Origin: Blasia pusilla
Taxonomy: Eukaryota; Marchantiophyta; Marchantiopsida; Blasiales
NCBI GenBank assembly: GCA_050084515.1
Contig: CM114273.1
Location: forward strand, 31,186,001-31,250,000
Direction: 5' to 3'
DNA: 64,000 nucleotides
The translations under genes were made by a program, and so were the position numbers. Positions 39,661 through 50,318 of this stretch are shown piece by piece (the first letter of the stretch is position 1; the number at the start of each line of letters is the position of its first letter). Under the pieces are notes generated by a model, which saw only the letters and a program-made list of their open reading frames with translations, searched no databases and was not told the DNA's origin.

Positions 39661-40023
39661 CTGCGAACGCGTGTCTCTTAAAGTGCGTCAATGGGAGACA
39701 CCCCTTCGTTGACTTCCACCTTGTCACGTGCCGATTCGTATGTAGTTTCGAACGAGATTGTCCCACGTTCACGATTCCCACAGCATGCAGGCATTAATTA
39801 ACCTTCACGCTGGCCGATTAGCATTAACTTCCTGACTAATCTCCGGGGAATTAGGCGAGTTCGCATTAGTTCACCACTGCCGGACGGATGCAGTCCCGCG
39901 CCGTCTTCCGTTTCCGTGACTGGCTCTGCTCGTCAGAATCGGACTTACCGACTTTGCCACCGCGGCTGTGTTGGACTCCGGTGTCTCCCTCTCCAGATGC
40001 TCTCTCGCTCGTCAAGCATCTCC

Positions 40024-40031
40024 TATATAAA
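40024..40031 (+). promoter_or_regulatory. TATA box of the nsLTP gene
   Basis: TATATAAA, 136 bp upstream of the start codon, in a CpG-richer promoter segment; transcription would be expected to start about 25-35 bp downstream. Confidence 0.75.
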
Positions 40032-40159
40032 GTCTGGCGGCCCGAGCATTCTTACCATCGTCTGATACCACTCAGCTCCGAGAGTCAGCTACTAGGCTCT
40101 TGAGTGATTTGTCTTCGTTAGTTCCGAATTCAGCATTTTTCGTTTTCGTCTGTTCCGAG

Positions 40160-40693
40160 ATGGCGTCCTCAGCGAAGATTATTGCCGTTTGCCTCGTGGC
40201 GCTGTTCGCTGTCGAGTTTGTGGCGGCCCAAAACTGCCCACCGATCACTGAATTCCAGCCTTGCTTGCAGTATTCCATGCAAGGCAACCCCCCTCCCCCA
40301 CCAGGCAGCCCCTGCTGCACGAAGGTGAACGACCCCAAGTGGACCGATGCGTGCTTGTGCTCTGTGGCGACTTCTGGAATTTTCGGCTCTCAGTTCAGCA
40401 AGGTCATCAGTTTCCCCAAGGAATGCGGACGCCGAGTTCCCCCAGGCACTGAATGCAACAGTAAGCGTCACTGAAACACCTCCTTCACCGTCGAGATTCG
40501 ATCTTCCTCTGGTGCGGAATCTGTCTTAGAGTCTTCGAGTAGAACGGAGTTTGCTACCTATTGTTGACCGCCTCCAATCGATATCCACTGAGTTGCACGC
40601 GTAGGGATGGAACGATGGTGAGCACATCGAACTTTGACTGACTCATGTCTTCTTCTTTCAGATACTCCCGTTCCCTCCGGGACCAACAACTGA
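40160..40693 (+). CDS. non-specific lipid-transfer protein (nsLTP), one intron
   Basis: Secreted eight-cysteine protein that binds lipids in a hydrophobic tunnel, typically delivering cuticle or wall lipids. Exon 1 is 40160-40460, intron 40461-40661 (GTAAGC...TTTCAG), exon 2 is 40662-40693; product 110 aa. A signal peptide occupies about residues 1-23, with cleavage expected after FVAA. The mature part shows C-x8-C-x16-CC-x11-CxC-x21-C-x9-C, the complete eight-cysteine pattern, with a PPPPPG loop. The start is the first ATG after the TATA box and begins a good signal peptide (MASSAKIIAVCLV). After the TGA at 40691 the frame stays open for 18 codons, encoding AGNCTNGAGRRQGCRLNF, to TAG at 40748. 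Coding quality and splice sites look intact; likely functional. Confidence 0.88.
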
Positions 40694-40750
40694 GCTGGAA
40701 ACTGCACCAATGGAGCTGGACGTCGTCAAGGATGCCGATTGAACTTTTAG

Positions 40751-43700
40751 ATGTATTTGATTGAGCATGTGGCGTTAGTCACTTTGTACTAAGTTGAATC
40801 TGCGAATGGGACTGGCGAATGACTACGCAGGAACTTCAGACGGCCAACGTCCTGAACTGTGACGTAGAGTTTTATATTTTCCTGTTATAAACCATCTCTT
40901 ATTCACTTTGGTGTACGTGCCTCGATTTAAACCGAATGCGATTGATTGATGGAACGAATGTATCCGATGATTTTGTTCTCTTTATTCTGATCTTGAACAA
41001 CAGGTATGTCTCATGCCCCTGAAAGCACACAAACTCACCCTGGATATACACGCATGTAAAAATGGGCCCGCCGAGCATAGTGGGACAAATACAAGTACAA
41101 GTTTTCGGCTACTTCTGCGATCCAGGAACGATTGCGAGAAACTATCTATTTTTATCGCGCCTAGTTCACTGACTTTCATGGACGCCTAGCCCTGTAATAG
41201 TATTGTTTCACCATGCCCAGGTCGGCTCAAAACGGCTGGCCGGCTGCGTAGTAATATAGGCAATAATTGCACCAGAACCATGCAAATCAGGCTGACGATG
41301 ATTCTTCTGTCAACGTGAATCAGCTGCTACAATAGTAATGAAAATCCGCCGGTGAACAGTACCTTACACTTGTCACGCGATTCCTCAAGATCCTTCTTAA
41401 GCAGCTGTTCCTCAAGATAGTTCACTAGCACGCAATTGTTCTTAATTTATTTCTGCTACCAGTAGTTGGCATCCTTAAGTACAAAAAATGGCAGTAGATG
41501 CGTGCATGCCTGTGAAGAGAAAATAGAAGATATACAAATTGTTACCGTGCTTTTATATATGGTATAATATGGATTATATGATAGATTACAGCGCAGGTCT
41601 CTAAAGGTGAGGATAAATGTTACAACGGCCGAGAATTTGGAACTAAAGTTGACACCACTCTTTGAATAAATTTGCACTCAGCTCCAAATAATATGATCGC
41701 AAGCACATCGCTGGAGTATTTCTAACCACGATGGTTAATTGCCAAAATTCGCTGTATACGCAACTGGTGCACTGTCGAATGTGAATCAAATTACCCACTC
41801 GGCCCTCACGAAATTTGAAGCTTGAACAGAAATTGATTGAACCATTTATCAATCCCCGTAACCCAAATAAAATAGTACAGAAACAAAAAGCCAATGGTGA
41901 ATAGGTTCATACTCAAAGAGTGCAGAAAATGTCGGAGAACACACTTTCATGAGGTGGTGCCAGCCGCGCAAACACACATACGTCCCACCACGATACACAA
42001 CCAAATCAAATGACAATTTCATTGCAATCACGAGTCTCCATTACATCAAAACCACCACACTTGACTTTATGCGAAGTAATAGTAACTGCCATCCCTCATA
42101 TTTGAGACATGGCATACAAAACTCGTGTATTTCCGTTCCAATTCAATAGTCGAATTTCAAAAAATGCAGAACTCAAACCCGGATCAATATTTTCCAAAAT
42201 CTATACTTGCTAATATATAGTTATTAGGATGATAAAATATGTTTAATTTTTTTAATTTAATATAAGAAGTTTTTTCAAATCAACTCTTCTTAAGTTTCAC
42301 ACTACATAAATTTTTGTTAATTTTTTTTTCTTAAATGAATTCATATCAAGGTATATATATTTATGTATAATAAATATGTAATAGAGATCCGTGCATCCCA
42401 CCGTCCCTTATGGCCCCCAACTAGTAGGGCTTAATAATCCTTTGAGTTGTATTTCATACATCTAAATACTATCATTACATATCAAAGTGCAAATTTTTTT
42501 ATTTTCTGAAAAAGTAGAGTTTGCTGCATGAGACCCCAAAATACAATTTAGTAAAATATATAAAATTATGTTAAAAGAGTGTTCTAAAATGCCATATATA
42601 ATCTCTTGACTCTCATCACACCGCAATGGCCCATGGGTGAACACGAAAAAAAAAGACTCATACTTTAATTGCAATAAGACTCAAGTAAAGTTTTTCAATA
42701 AAAATAAAAATATGAAGAAGTTGTTGGACTAAAGGATTCATGAAGAATTTTGGCTCTACTAGCGGTCATAGTTTGAAATGATTAATTTAGGCTTTTGAAA
42801 AAAATAAACATGGAATTTTTTTTGATTCCTTAAAACCCAATGCCAATCATTACTTTTTGGGGTTACTACTTCTCCCAAAGAAGTGAAGCTCCTCTCCATA
42901 GGGAATGTCCCTATGAAGGTGGTAGGGTAGGTAAGTGTGGTCAATGAGGTGCTTTGAGTGTCTTGTTTTTAGTGCCCAACTTTTAGGGGATCATCTATAA
43001 AGTGAGGGGCATTTGTTTCTCTAACATTGGAGCTTCGTTAGCTTCCAACAAAAGTTTTTTCAATATTGCACTTTGTCTTGAATCCACACAAGGTGAGATA
43101 AGGTGATACTATTACATTGGCTGGCCATTCATGTGAGAAAGGTCAAGTAGTCCAAGACTCCAAGCCAAGGTTGGAGGTGGAAAAGCCGAGCCCTTTTTCC
43201 TAAAGAAGATTTTTGTCGAGGAAAGGGAGTTTGTGATGAGAAGATAGAAGGGTTAAATCTCATCTTCAATTGAATATGATTTTTTACATAAGTTTTTTCT
43301 GGGAACATTCTTTAAGAACTTTTAAGGAAAAAAGACATAAAATTTTGGATTTTTGTTTACTACCATTACAGGAAAGGGGACATCGTTGTATAGTAAGAGC
43401 TAGGGTTCGTTGATAATATAGAGGTCAATAGTTGAATACTGCAAGAAGTAATGTGGGTTCTAATAACCATGACAACCTATCTCAGAGGTTTGGATTGAAA
43501 AGTACTCTAGGGATTAACAAAGTTGTAACTATTATGGTAGTAGACTAGCACGTGGACCAAATCTAGTTTTTTGTACATGCCTTAGTCATCCTATTACACA
43601 ATCAAAGAGGCTCCAAGTTTATGGCTTATGTCTTTCCCTTTTTTTCTTCTCTCCACAACTTATATTTATCCGATATTCCAAAATTTTCTTTTACTCTTCA

Positions 43701-44029
43701 TCTCTTCTCAGATTTGCATTGTTTAATAATTCATTATGGCTTCTATAAGTAGACCTTTATTTGAATGCCTTATAGGGGTGGTACCAAGTTGCTCGGATTT
43801 TCCATATTTTCTTGGCTGTCATTTTTTTCCTCTCATTCATATTGAATTTCTCCAATTCGATCATCTCCATGGAAGAAGCTCTTCCCTTGTTAAAAAAAAA
43901 AACCTTTGATTCATGTCAGGGTTGTTATGTTCTTGAGTACACCCTACCACTAGAAAAATCCCTCTGTAAGGGTAATGGTCAAAGTAGATGGAAGGTAGGG
44001 CAAGATAGTATCAAGGTTCTTAGAGGATG
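40751..44029. other. intergenic, no gene recognised
   Basis: nsLTP 3' flank (possible poly(A) region GTTTTATATTTTCCTG near 40869), then AT-rich DNA. Open frames up to about 100 codons lack domains. Confidence 0.35.
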
Positions 44030-44420
44030 CAGAGCCATTAGAGATCCGATTCCTTCATGGTATGTAAGGGAATTTTCAATATATGCATGGCCCTCCCATA
44101 GATCATTATCATGAGTTTTAGATTATGCATGAGGCGGACATGGAGGCATACTGGTCTCCAAAATATGTGTCCTTCATATGGCGTGCGATGTATGATGCCT
44201 CGACTATGGTTATGACTACAATGACAACCACTACTTGTATGAAGGTGACAGTTTGAGAGGTGGTTGAAAACATACAGGGCTCTCCTATAGATTATTATCA
44301 TGAGTTTTGGATTCTATATGAGGTAGAGACCGAGGTATGGAGAGATTTGAGACTTTATCAATCTCCAAGATTTACTTTATGTGATCTTCATAGGGCGTGC
44401 GATGCATGATGTCTCAACTA
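44030..44420 (+). pseudogene. degenerate gag remnant, same family as 56104-57189, internally duplicated
   Basis: 44088-44170 reads GPPIDHYHEF...YWSPKYVSF in one frame, matching GPPMDDYHEF...YWSPDYVSI of the gag at 56470-56560. A second copy of the same segment follows at 44276-44400 (PPIDYYHEF...VETEVWRDL...YQSPRF). Each half ends with the GGCGTGCGATG(T/C)ATGATG phrase, so the piece was tandemly duplicated (period about 190-240 bp). Stops and shifts throughout. Confidence 0.7.
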
Positions 44421-45033
44421 CGACTATAAATACAATAGCAACCACAACCTATGCAAAGGAGACACTAAGAGGAGTTTTTTTACTTGAGTTTTTTGAGTGG
44501 GACCAATTGAGTATCATTGGTGTTTAACCCATTGGTTGAGTTCTTTTGAGAGTTGGGGAGGAACTACTAAGTATTTGTCACTATGGAAAGATCCCACTAG
44601 TGCCACGTCGTGGGTCCTGGTCTTGGCTTTGAAACAAACCGAATTTCCAAAGATTTCATCCAACAGGATATTTGTCTGGAAAATTGTGCCGGTTTTCACA
44701 TTTTTTTTCCTTTATCTTGTCATGTAGTAAAATGATCCACTATGTATATTCCTCTCTTATAAGTGTTAGAGAGAGTTTTTTAAGTATTAAGTAAATTAAC
44801 TTAGGAAAATGCGTATTTAAACCTCTTTATGGTGCCTCATTTGTGCGGGCCTAACTTTAGGAAAAGAGGTAAGTAATAAGACATAAGAAATAGAAAACTA
44901 AAATAGTGGATTGGTATATTAATGAAAATAAAACTAAAGTAGTCTTGGTTGGTGGCTAGGATAATAGGGAGGATATGTTTATGAGGATACTTTAGGAGGA
45001 GATAATATGTAATCTACTTGTGTTCAAATGGGA
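44421..45033. other. spacer, possible further gag-like remnant
   Basis: Short broken frames after the gag remnant, none identifiable with confidence. Confidence 0.3.
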
Positions 45034-45041
45034 TTGGCTAA

Positions 45042-45536
45042 CAAGGTTGAACATAGAAAAAGTTCGTGTCCGCGTACATATCCATGTCTGCACACTTATG
45101 TCCGTCCTATGGACTCACGTGTCCGTGTGGGCTTGGGTATCTGGCGCCGGCACCCGAGCCCGTACCCAAGCCCGCACAGAGCTTGCACGTGTTGCATGGG
45201 CCCGCATTGAGTACGCAAAATTTGATTCGCTACATCAAGATTTGGTCCGACGGACCATTTTTCAATCCAGCAGACCAATCTTTGGTCTAGCAGATAAATT
45301 TTTCGGCCCTCAGTGCGGGCTCAAGGCGGGCCTCAAGCTTGTGCATGCCTTCTCGGATCTTATGCTTGCCCGCCTCGAGATTGTGTTTTGCTCGCCTTAG
45401 CCCGTGCTTGCCTGCCCGCCCCCAGCCCGCCATGCGGGCCACAGAACGGGTGTGGGCTCCGTCAGCCTGGGTCTAGATGCCAATCTTTAGGTGGGCTCGG
45501 GTGCAGGCCGGGCATATACATTTCTATGCAACCTTG
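45042..45536. mobile_element. complete GC-rich hAT-like MITE with perfect 8-bp target duplication
   Basis: 495 bp. Terminal inverted repeats CAAGGTTG(A)ACATAGAAA and TTTCTATGCAACCTTG. Flanked by identical 8-bp TTGGCTAA (45034-45041 and 45537-45544), the hAT hallmark. Interior rich in CCCGC/GCGGGC, giving spurious open frames on both strands; no transposase. Same termini as family M (17118-17431). Confidence 0.92.
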
Positions 45537-45689
45537 TTGGCTAAGCCTTAAGAGGAAGCCATGTGACACAAGATAAGATTAACCCTATTTTGTACTCTTA
45601 TAGATCCCTTGTGAGCATATAAAGATGAGGGACCTTCAAGGATTCATCACCTTCAACTTCATTTCTCGAGTTTCTCTTGTCATTCTTGA

Positions 45690-46558
45690 GTGGATGGCTT
45701 TCACGACCCTCATAACCAAAAAAACACCAAATAGGCGTCAAGCGGAACATCAGAACTCTAATGGAGTTACGCTACGATGATCGTGCTTTGGAGAGGCTTA
45801 TGGAAAGGTGTCTTGGAAAAGTCCAAGAGATGAAACGTGGAACAGAGTTGTGTGTTTCATGCGTTAGTGGTCGTGACTAGGAAACCTAGACCAAACGCAA
45901 ACCAAGACTTGAGAGATGAGTTCAGTCTTGGAAGGTTGGCTGAGATATTGGCCGAAAATGATTATACGAGGAGCCGTATTTAGGGCCAAAAAGAGAGGCC
46001 CGGATGTCTTTTCCCCAAAGGTAGGGGGAGGGCAGAAATCCCTAGAAGTACTAGTAAGGGGGAAGGTCTCCAAGGGTGCTTGGGACTCGAACCCCACATT
46101 GGGACGCCACACAGTGACTCAAGGGCACAAAATGGATTGGGAGTTTTGGCGTTGGGATTTGAAACCCGAACCAAGTCCAGTAGAGTGGATTTCACAAGTT
46201 CCTATTGGATTCCAACCTGCAACTTAGGTTTTGGGTCTCAGTTTGGGAGCTCATGCGAGGTCTATTGGACATTTAGGATCGCTAGGTTTGCAAACGTCGT
46301 TTTAGGTGCGTAGACTAACTAGAAAGTTTGTCCCAAGTCTCGGAAGACTTGCCCGTGTTGGGAAGCTAGGAATGAGGGAAGGTTGAGCTTGATGAGATGA
46401 TGAGTTGAGAACTTGGTGGGTTGGAAGGCCGGTTGAACCAGACCAAACTAACATGAGTTTGTTTGAGTGTAGATCGGCGATGAGTGCGTGTCCTACTAAA
46501 TATACGCTTCTGCAACACTAGAAATTGATGTTCGAAGGGAATAGGTGCACGACACCTT
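45690..46558 (-). repeat. dispersed repeat Y, inverted copy
   Basis: Reverse complement aligns across about 0.85 kb with 9983-11010. It begins (reverse strand) TGTCGTGCACC at about 46556. The 103-codon open frame inside it is part of the repeat and has no domain. Confidence 0.62.
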
Positions 46559-46623
46559 CCTTCCTTTATTTGTTAGTTCGTCCCCTCTAACTCCATATCT
46601 CCCTCTCTTATTAAAACTGAAAC

Positions 46624-46900
46624 AACTCGTGTCGAAGAAAAGCGACCCCCATCGCAGCCACTCTAAACTGGAGCGACTCGTGGCGGAGACGAGCGAGCCC
46701 AGCGCATCGGTGCTGAACTAGAGACGAAGTGGGATGGACGAGGACGAGCGAGGCCAGATCAGACGGGCTAAACTGGAGTTGGAGTGGAGCGACTCGCGTC
46801 GAAAACGAGCCAAAGTCGGAGCGAGTCGTGGCGAATATGAGCGAGGATAGCCGAGGCGCGCCAAACTGTCTGGCAGCTACTCGTGTCGGGGAGTGACGAG
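46624..46900. repeat. five imperfect palindromic repeats upstream of bL31m
   Basis: Motif of the form GCGACTCGTGGCGGAGACGAGC recurs at about 46624-46645, 46672-46696, 46789-46810, 46821-46845 and 46877-46900; each has CTCGT/ACGAG-type inverted halves. All lie within 375 bp 5' of the bL31m start codon. Confidence 0.65.
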
Positions 46901-46995
46901 CCCGGCATCACAGGTGTAGAAACAGGAGAGGAACGCATTAGGCTCATACGGAAGAGAGGCAGAGCGAGAGGGAGAGAGGCACAGAACGGAGAGAG

Positions 46996-47193
46996 ATGAA
47001 GAAAGGATTGCATCCGGCGTTGCAGTGGATCACGATTATCACGCCTCACGGGCGATTAGTGCGCGTGCTCTCTGCAAAGGCTTTCAAATTGGATCGCCCC
47101 TATTTCGTTCGGGATCCGGGCAAAGAATCGGAGACCGTGGGCCAGCTCGCCAAGTTTCGGCGTCGTTTCGAATTTCCAACTAAGACTGGATAG
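46996..47193 (+). CDS. mitochondrial-type large-subunit ribosomal protein bL31
   Basis: 65-aa protein of the bL31 family, a small protein of the large ribosomal subunit. Starts MKKGLHPALQWI, the hallmark N-terminus of plant mitochondrial bL31 (MKKG.HP..QWI), has a central GRLVRVLSAKA and ends QLAKFRRRF. It lacks the CxxC zinc residues, as the plant mitochondrial forms do. No separate targeting extension is visible upstream in frame; short mitochondrial ribosomal proteins often lack one. The gene lies in a CpG-richer patch, 1 exon for the coding part. Next gene begins 496 bp downstream on the same strand. Intact and probably expressed. Confidence 0.82.
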   Translation: MKKGLHPALQWITIITPHGRLVRVLSAKAFKLDRPYFVRDPGKESETVGQLAKFRRRFEFPTKTG

Positions 47194-47688
47194 AAATCGT
47201 AGGTATGAAGGTTTTTTCTCTGTCTGTTTTTTCCTTCTTGTGGATTTCCCACCAGGTGGACTCATCATGGCGTGTTATTTTACTATTCCAGTGTTCGCGT
47301 GTTTAGATGCGTTCAGTTGTGGGTCTTGAGACATGATGTGGGATTTTCGATGTCAGCCTGTTGTGAATGAACTTCGTACTTGACTTGATGTCAGGTCTGA
47401 GAATTTTTTTCTCTCTTCTGATCTACCTTAAGGTTCGCATTATACATCCGATCCGAGTCTTTGTGATCAATCGATGGTCAGTAGGGTTTAGGGTTGATGA
47501 AAGCGTGGTACTCTTGCGGGATTCTTCACTTGGAACTTTTCATGTGGAGTAGTACTTTGCCTGTGCATTCATTTGTCATTTCGTTACTCCTAGATATTTG
47601 CTTCAATTCCATGTCTGGCCGAGCGTTGGCGCTGACGATGCTTTGACACTGAATACAGAGTTCCGGACGGTTTGTGTGAGGGCTGGAT

Positions 47689-48336
47689 ATGGAATTTCAA
47701 GGCATTGGGGATCTCATGGCTGCCCGTCCCCCCAGAATTGAAGATGCGGGCCTTGAGGATTGTGCACTACCTGCACAAGCAATTCAGGTATAGAACAGTA
47801 GTACTTGTATGAACTCTGTCCGATTTGGTTATTCTTAAGAGAAACTAATTAAAACTAAAACGTCTAATTAATGCAACTCTTTTAAATACACCCAGATCGT
47901 CAAGCTTGACACCCTGATATCCCGAGCCTTATTGTTCATGCATCAGGAAGCCTTTAAACGTGCCGCAGAAGCCCTGCGAACCACAGCATCTGGTGCTCTT
48001 GGGATCAGTGAAATTCCTCACGAAGAGTTTGCTAAGAACCCGGGCCCAACCAATGGAATTTGGGAAGATGAATGTTTGGACACGTCAGAATTGGGACATT
48101 TAGGACAGTTTGGTGAGAAGCAGAGCTGTGTAAGTCTCAAAAAGGGGGGACTTATAGAGGAAGGATACGACTTGCTAGTGCAGGATGGTAGCCATGGTAC
48201 AGGAGACAAGTTAGTGGTTGGAACGGAATCGGGTCCAAAGCTGGGAGATGATAGCTGTGTCGATGGGTTAACTGTTGATGATCCAAAGGTGGAAAATTCT
48301 CCAGGTCCAAGTGAGGGAGCACCGATTGTGGTCTGA
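47689..48336 (+). CDS. unidentified two-exon acidic protein
   Basis: Exon 1 is 47689-47787 (MEFQGIGDLMAARPPRIEDA...), intron 47788-47895 (CAG|GTATAG ... CACCCAG), exon 2 is 47896-48336; total 179 aa. The junction is phase 0 and gives AQAIQ-IVKLDTLISRALF. Residues about 30-70 (LDTLISRALFMHQEAFKRAAEAL) look like an amphipathic helix or coiled-coil start; the C-terminal two thirds is acidic, Gly/Ser-rich and probably disordered. I do not recognise the family. Codon use and single clean intron support a real gene. An alternative is that exon 1 is preceded by a non-coding exon shared with the bL31m transcript. Confidence 0.65.
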
Positions 48337-49577
48337 GCTGCTTTTTGATCTGGTAGTCTTGTGTGAACACTTGACCTGTGGCGTTCAATTCCTCATATAG
48401 AAAAATTCTCCTGAATTATTTGTATCCATTGGAAAGTGTGGTAGTGATGGCATTTCTTGACAATTTTTCGTACATCTATTTCATCTGAATCACACCTTGG
48501 CCCAAAAATGGAAGTATCAGTTCTTCCTGATATGAACTCTGTAGAACGAGTTCTTCTCCATGGTCCTTTTTCTGGATTCGGAATCTTGTTGCTTTCATAA
48601 TTACTCATTCTTTCTTCTTTTCCAGCAAAAAAATTATTATTGGGGCTGCGGAATGCTAATTGTCACTACCCCAACAGACCTATTTTATTTCAAATAATCA
48701 TGTTTCCCCGCGCCTAACAGTCTAAGATATTCCTAATGTTGTAGGCCTAAACAGGGTTGATTACATGTTGAAAGGACACGTTGTAGAACGATCTGTTACT
48801 TTGTTCCTGTATTGGGTTCTTGAGGTTGGACGAGGAGGATGACCATTGAGGAGGAAATGGAGGATTGTTGAGTGTTATGCTTGTAAGGATTTCAATTGCG
48901 TTCAAGGCTTTTCAATCTTAGATTCATCTTGTTCATCTTCTCAACATGAAATTCTGGGCTTTTTTCTATTTTCCACTTAAGGTGTGACTTCCCAAAATTC
49001 TTCGGATCTTTGGACCTCTTTATCTCATGAATATGTTCATAGTTTTCTAAATGTAATTTCACACATTACATTTTTTTATGGTGCCATTCTGGGTTGTAAT
49101 TAGATCAAAAGATCCTTCTGATTTTTCTTGATTTTTTACTCCTTGTTGGGCCTAACTCTATGATCCTAGCCCTTCACATCAGTTTTTGGTGGGTGGCTTT
49201 CATTTTCTTTTCACATATTCCAATTTCTTTCGTATCTTTCTCCTAGAGTATCGGTTTTTGGTGTGTTTGGTCTTGCTTTGATCTTCCTAGCGAGCTTGTT
49301 CTTCTCATACGAAGTGGATTTTCTAGTTTTTTTCCTTTCTCCGAAGGCATTTAATTTTGTGTTTAGGGTTTGTTTTAGGTCAATGTTTTTCATGTCTTTT
49401 CTTCTTGATCTACTTCACCTTTTCAAAGCCTCAATGCAAATTTTAAAAGAGAAACTTGTAGAACTTTTTTAACTCTAGATGAATTCTTCGATCCAAGATT
49501 TGATTATTAAAAAAAGGAAAATAATTAATAAGTTCGGAATTGGATTGTTTACATACATTCCCAATTGAAAGAAATTA
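48337..49577. other. intergenic, no gene recognised
   Basis: 3' flank of the preceding gene, then T-rich AT sequence without domains. Confidence 0.35.
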
Positions 49578-49893
49578 GAATATGTCGTGTCGGAATGCAT
49601 CACTACAAAATCCACATCGCTTTTCACATCTAGATGATATCGATCTTTTCAAAATACGGGTGTAGATCCATAAACACACACAAAATGCATTTACACATAT
49701 AAGCGAAGACCACAAAAAAAATCAAAGTAAAAATTTCTCATATATTCAATTCCACTCGTGAATTTATATTGGTATATTGAGTTACATTCACCCTTTGCCA
49801 TAAGGGAATCCAAACACTAAAACACTAGCTTCTACCAAACCCTAAGAAGAAAGGTGCTCCAAAGACTCAATAGGAGAAAGATAGCTTGAGAAA

Positions 49894-49924
<31 letters not shown>

Positions 49925-50146
49925 TATACGCTTGGAAAGAGGCACAAATCTCTTCCTCCCAAAATAGCCCTCTCAATGGTAACGTAAGCACGTATGTCTT
50001 TGAGTGACTGTTGACGCAATCAACGAGTCATTTCACCCAAAATAGTCAAGTAGGTGAATTTTTTCTAAACAATAATCTCAATGCAACGGACTTGTCTCCA
50101 ACCTCATCCAACACCTCAAAACTAAGCTATGCTTGAATAGGCCATA
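49578..50146 (-). mobile_element. LTR family X, copy 4
   Basis: Aligns with 11900-12480 and 54440-54870: CATAAGGGAATCC, GGTGCTCCAAAGACTCAA, GAGAAAGATAGCTTGAGAAAG, CCCTCTCAATGGTAAC blocks in order. Contains a (CT)n run at 49898-49924. Confidence 0.55.
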
Positions 50147-50318
50147 AACCCTAAATGTTATCAACATTATCGTATGCATACACATTGCTACATATTGGAG
50201 ATATTTTGTTACTTCTCGTCTCGTTGTTTGGATACCATGAGTTAGCATGGGATCGTGCGCGTTTGTGTGTATGTACGGTGACAACAATGTATATTGTGTA
50301 GCGATGTGTATGTGCACG
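50147..50318. mobile_element. small terminal-inverted-repeat element
   Basis: About 170 bp with inverted termini TATCGTATGCATACACATTGCTAC (50170-50193 side) and GTAGCGATGTGTATGTGCACGATA (50298-50321 side), 20 or so of 24 bases complementary. It abuts the break point of the gypsy pol at about 50315 and the edge of LTR X4. The same terminal word occurs in X3 and at 32918, so it may instead be part of an LTR. Confidence 0.5.

Noticed and set aside
40169-40471. 100-codon frame antisense to nsLTP
   Set aside because: Opposite strand of a well-supported gene with signal peptide and eight-cysteine pattern.
45020-45400. 126-codon forward frame, Ala/Arg rich
   Set aside because: Entirely within the GC-rich MITE with defined ends.
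46080-46110. GGGACTCGAACCCCAC, tRNA T-arm-like string
   Set aside because: No acceptor stem, D-arm or anticodon arm could be assembled around it.
45916-46227. 103-codon forward frame
   Set aside because: Lies in dispersed repeat Y; its inverted partner at 10 kb does not preserve the frame.
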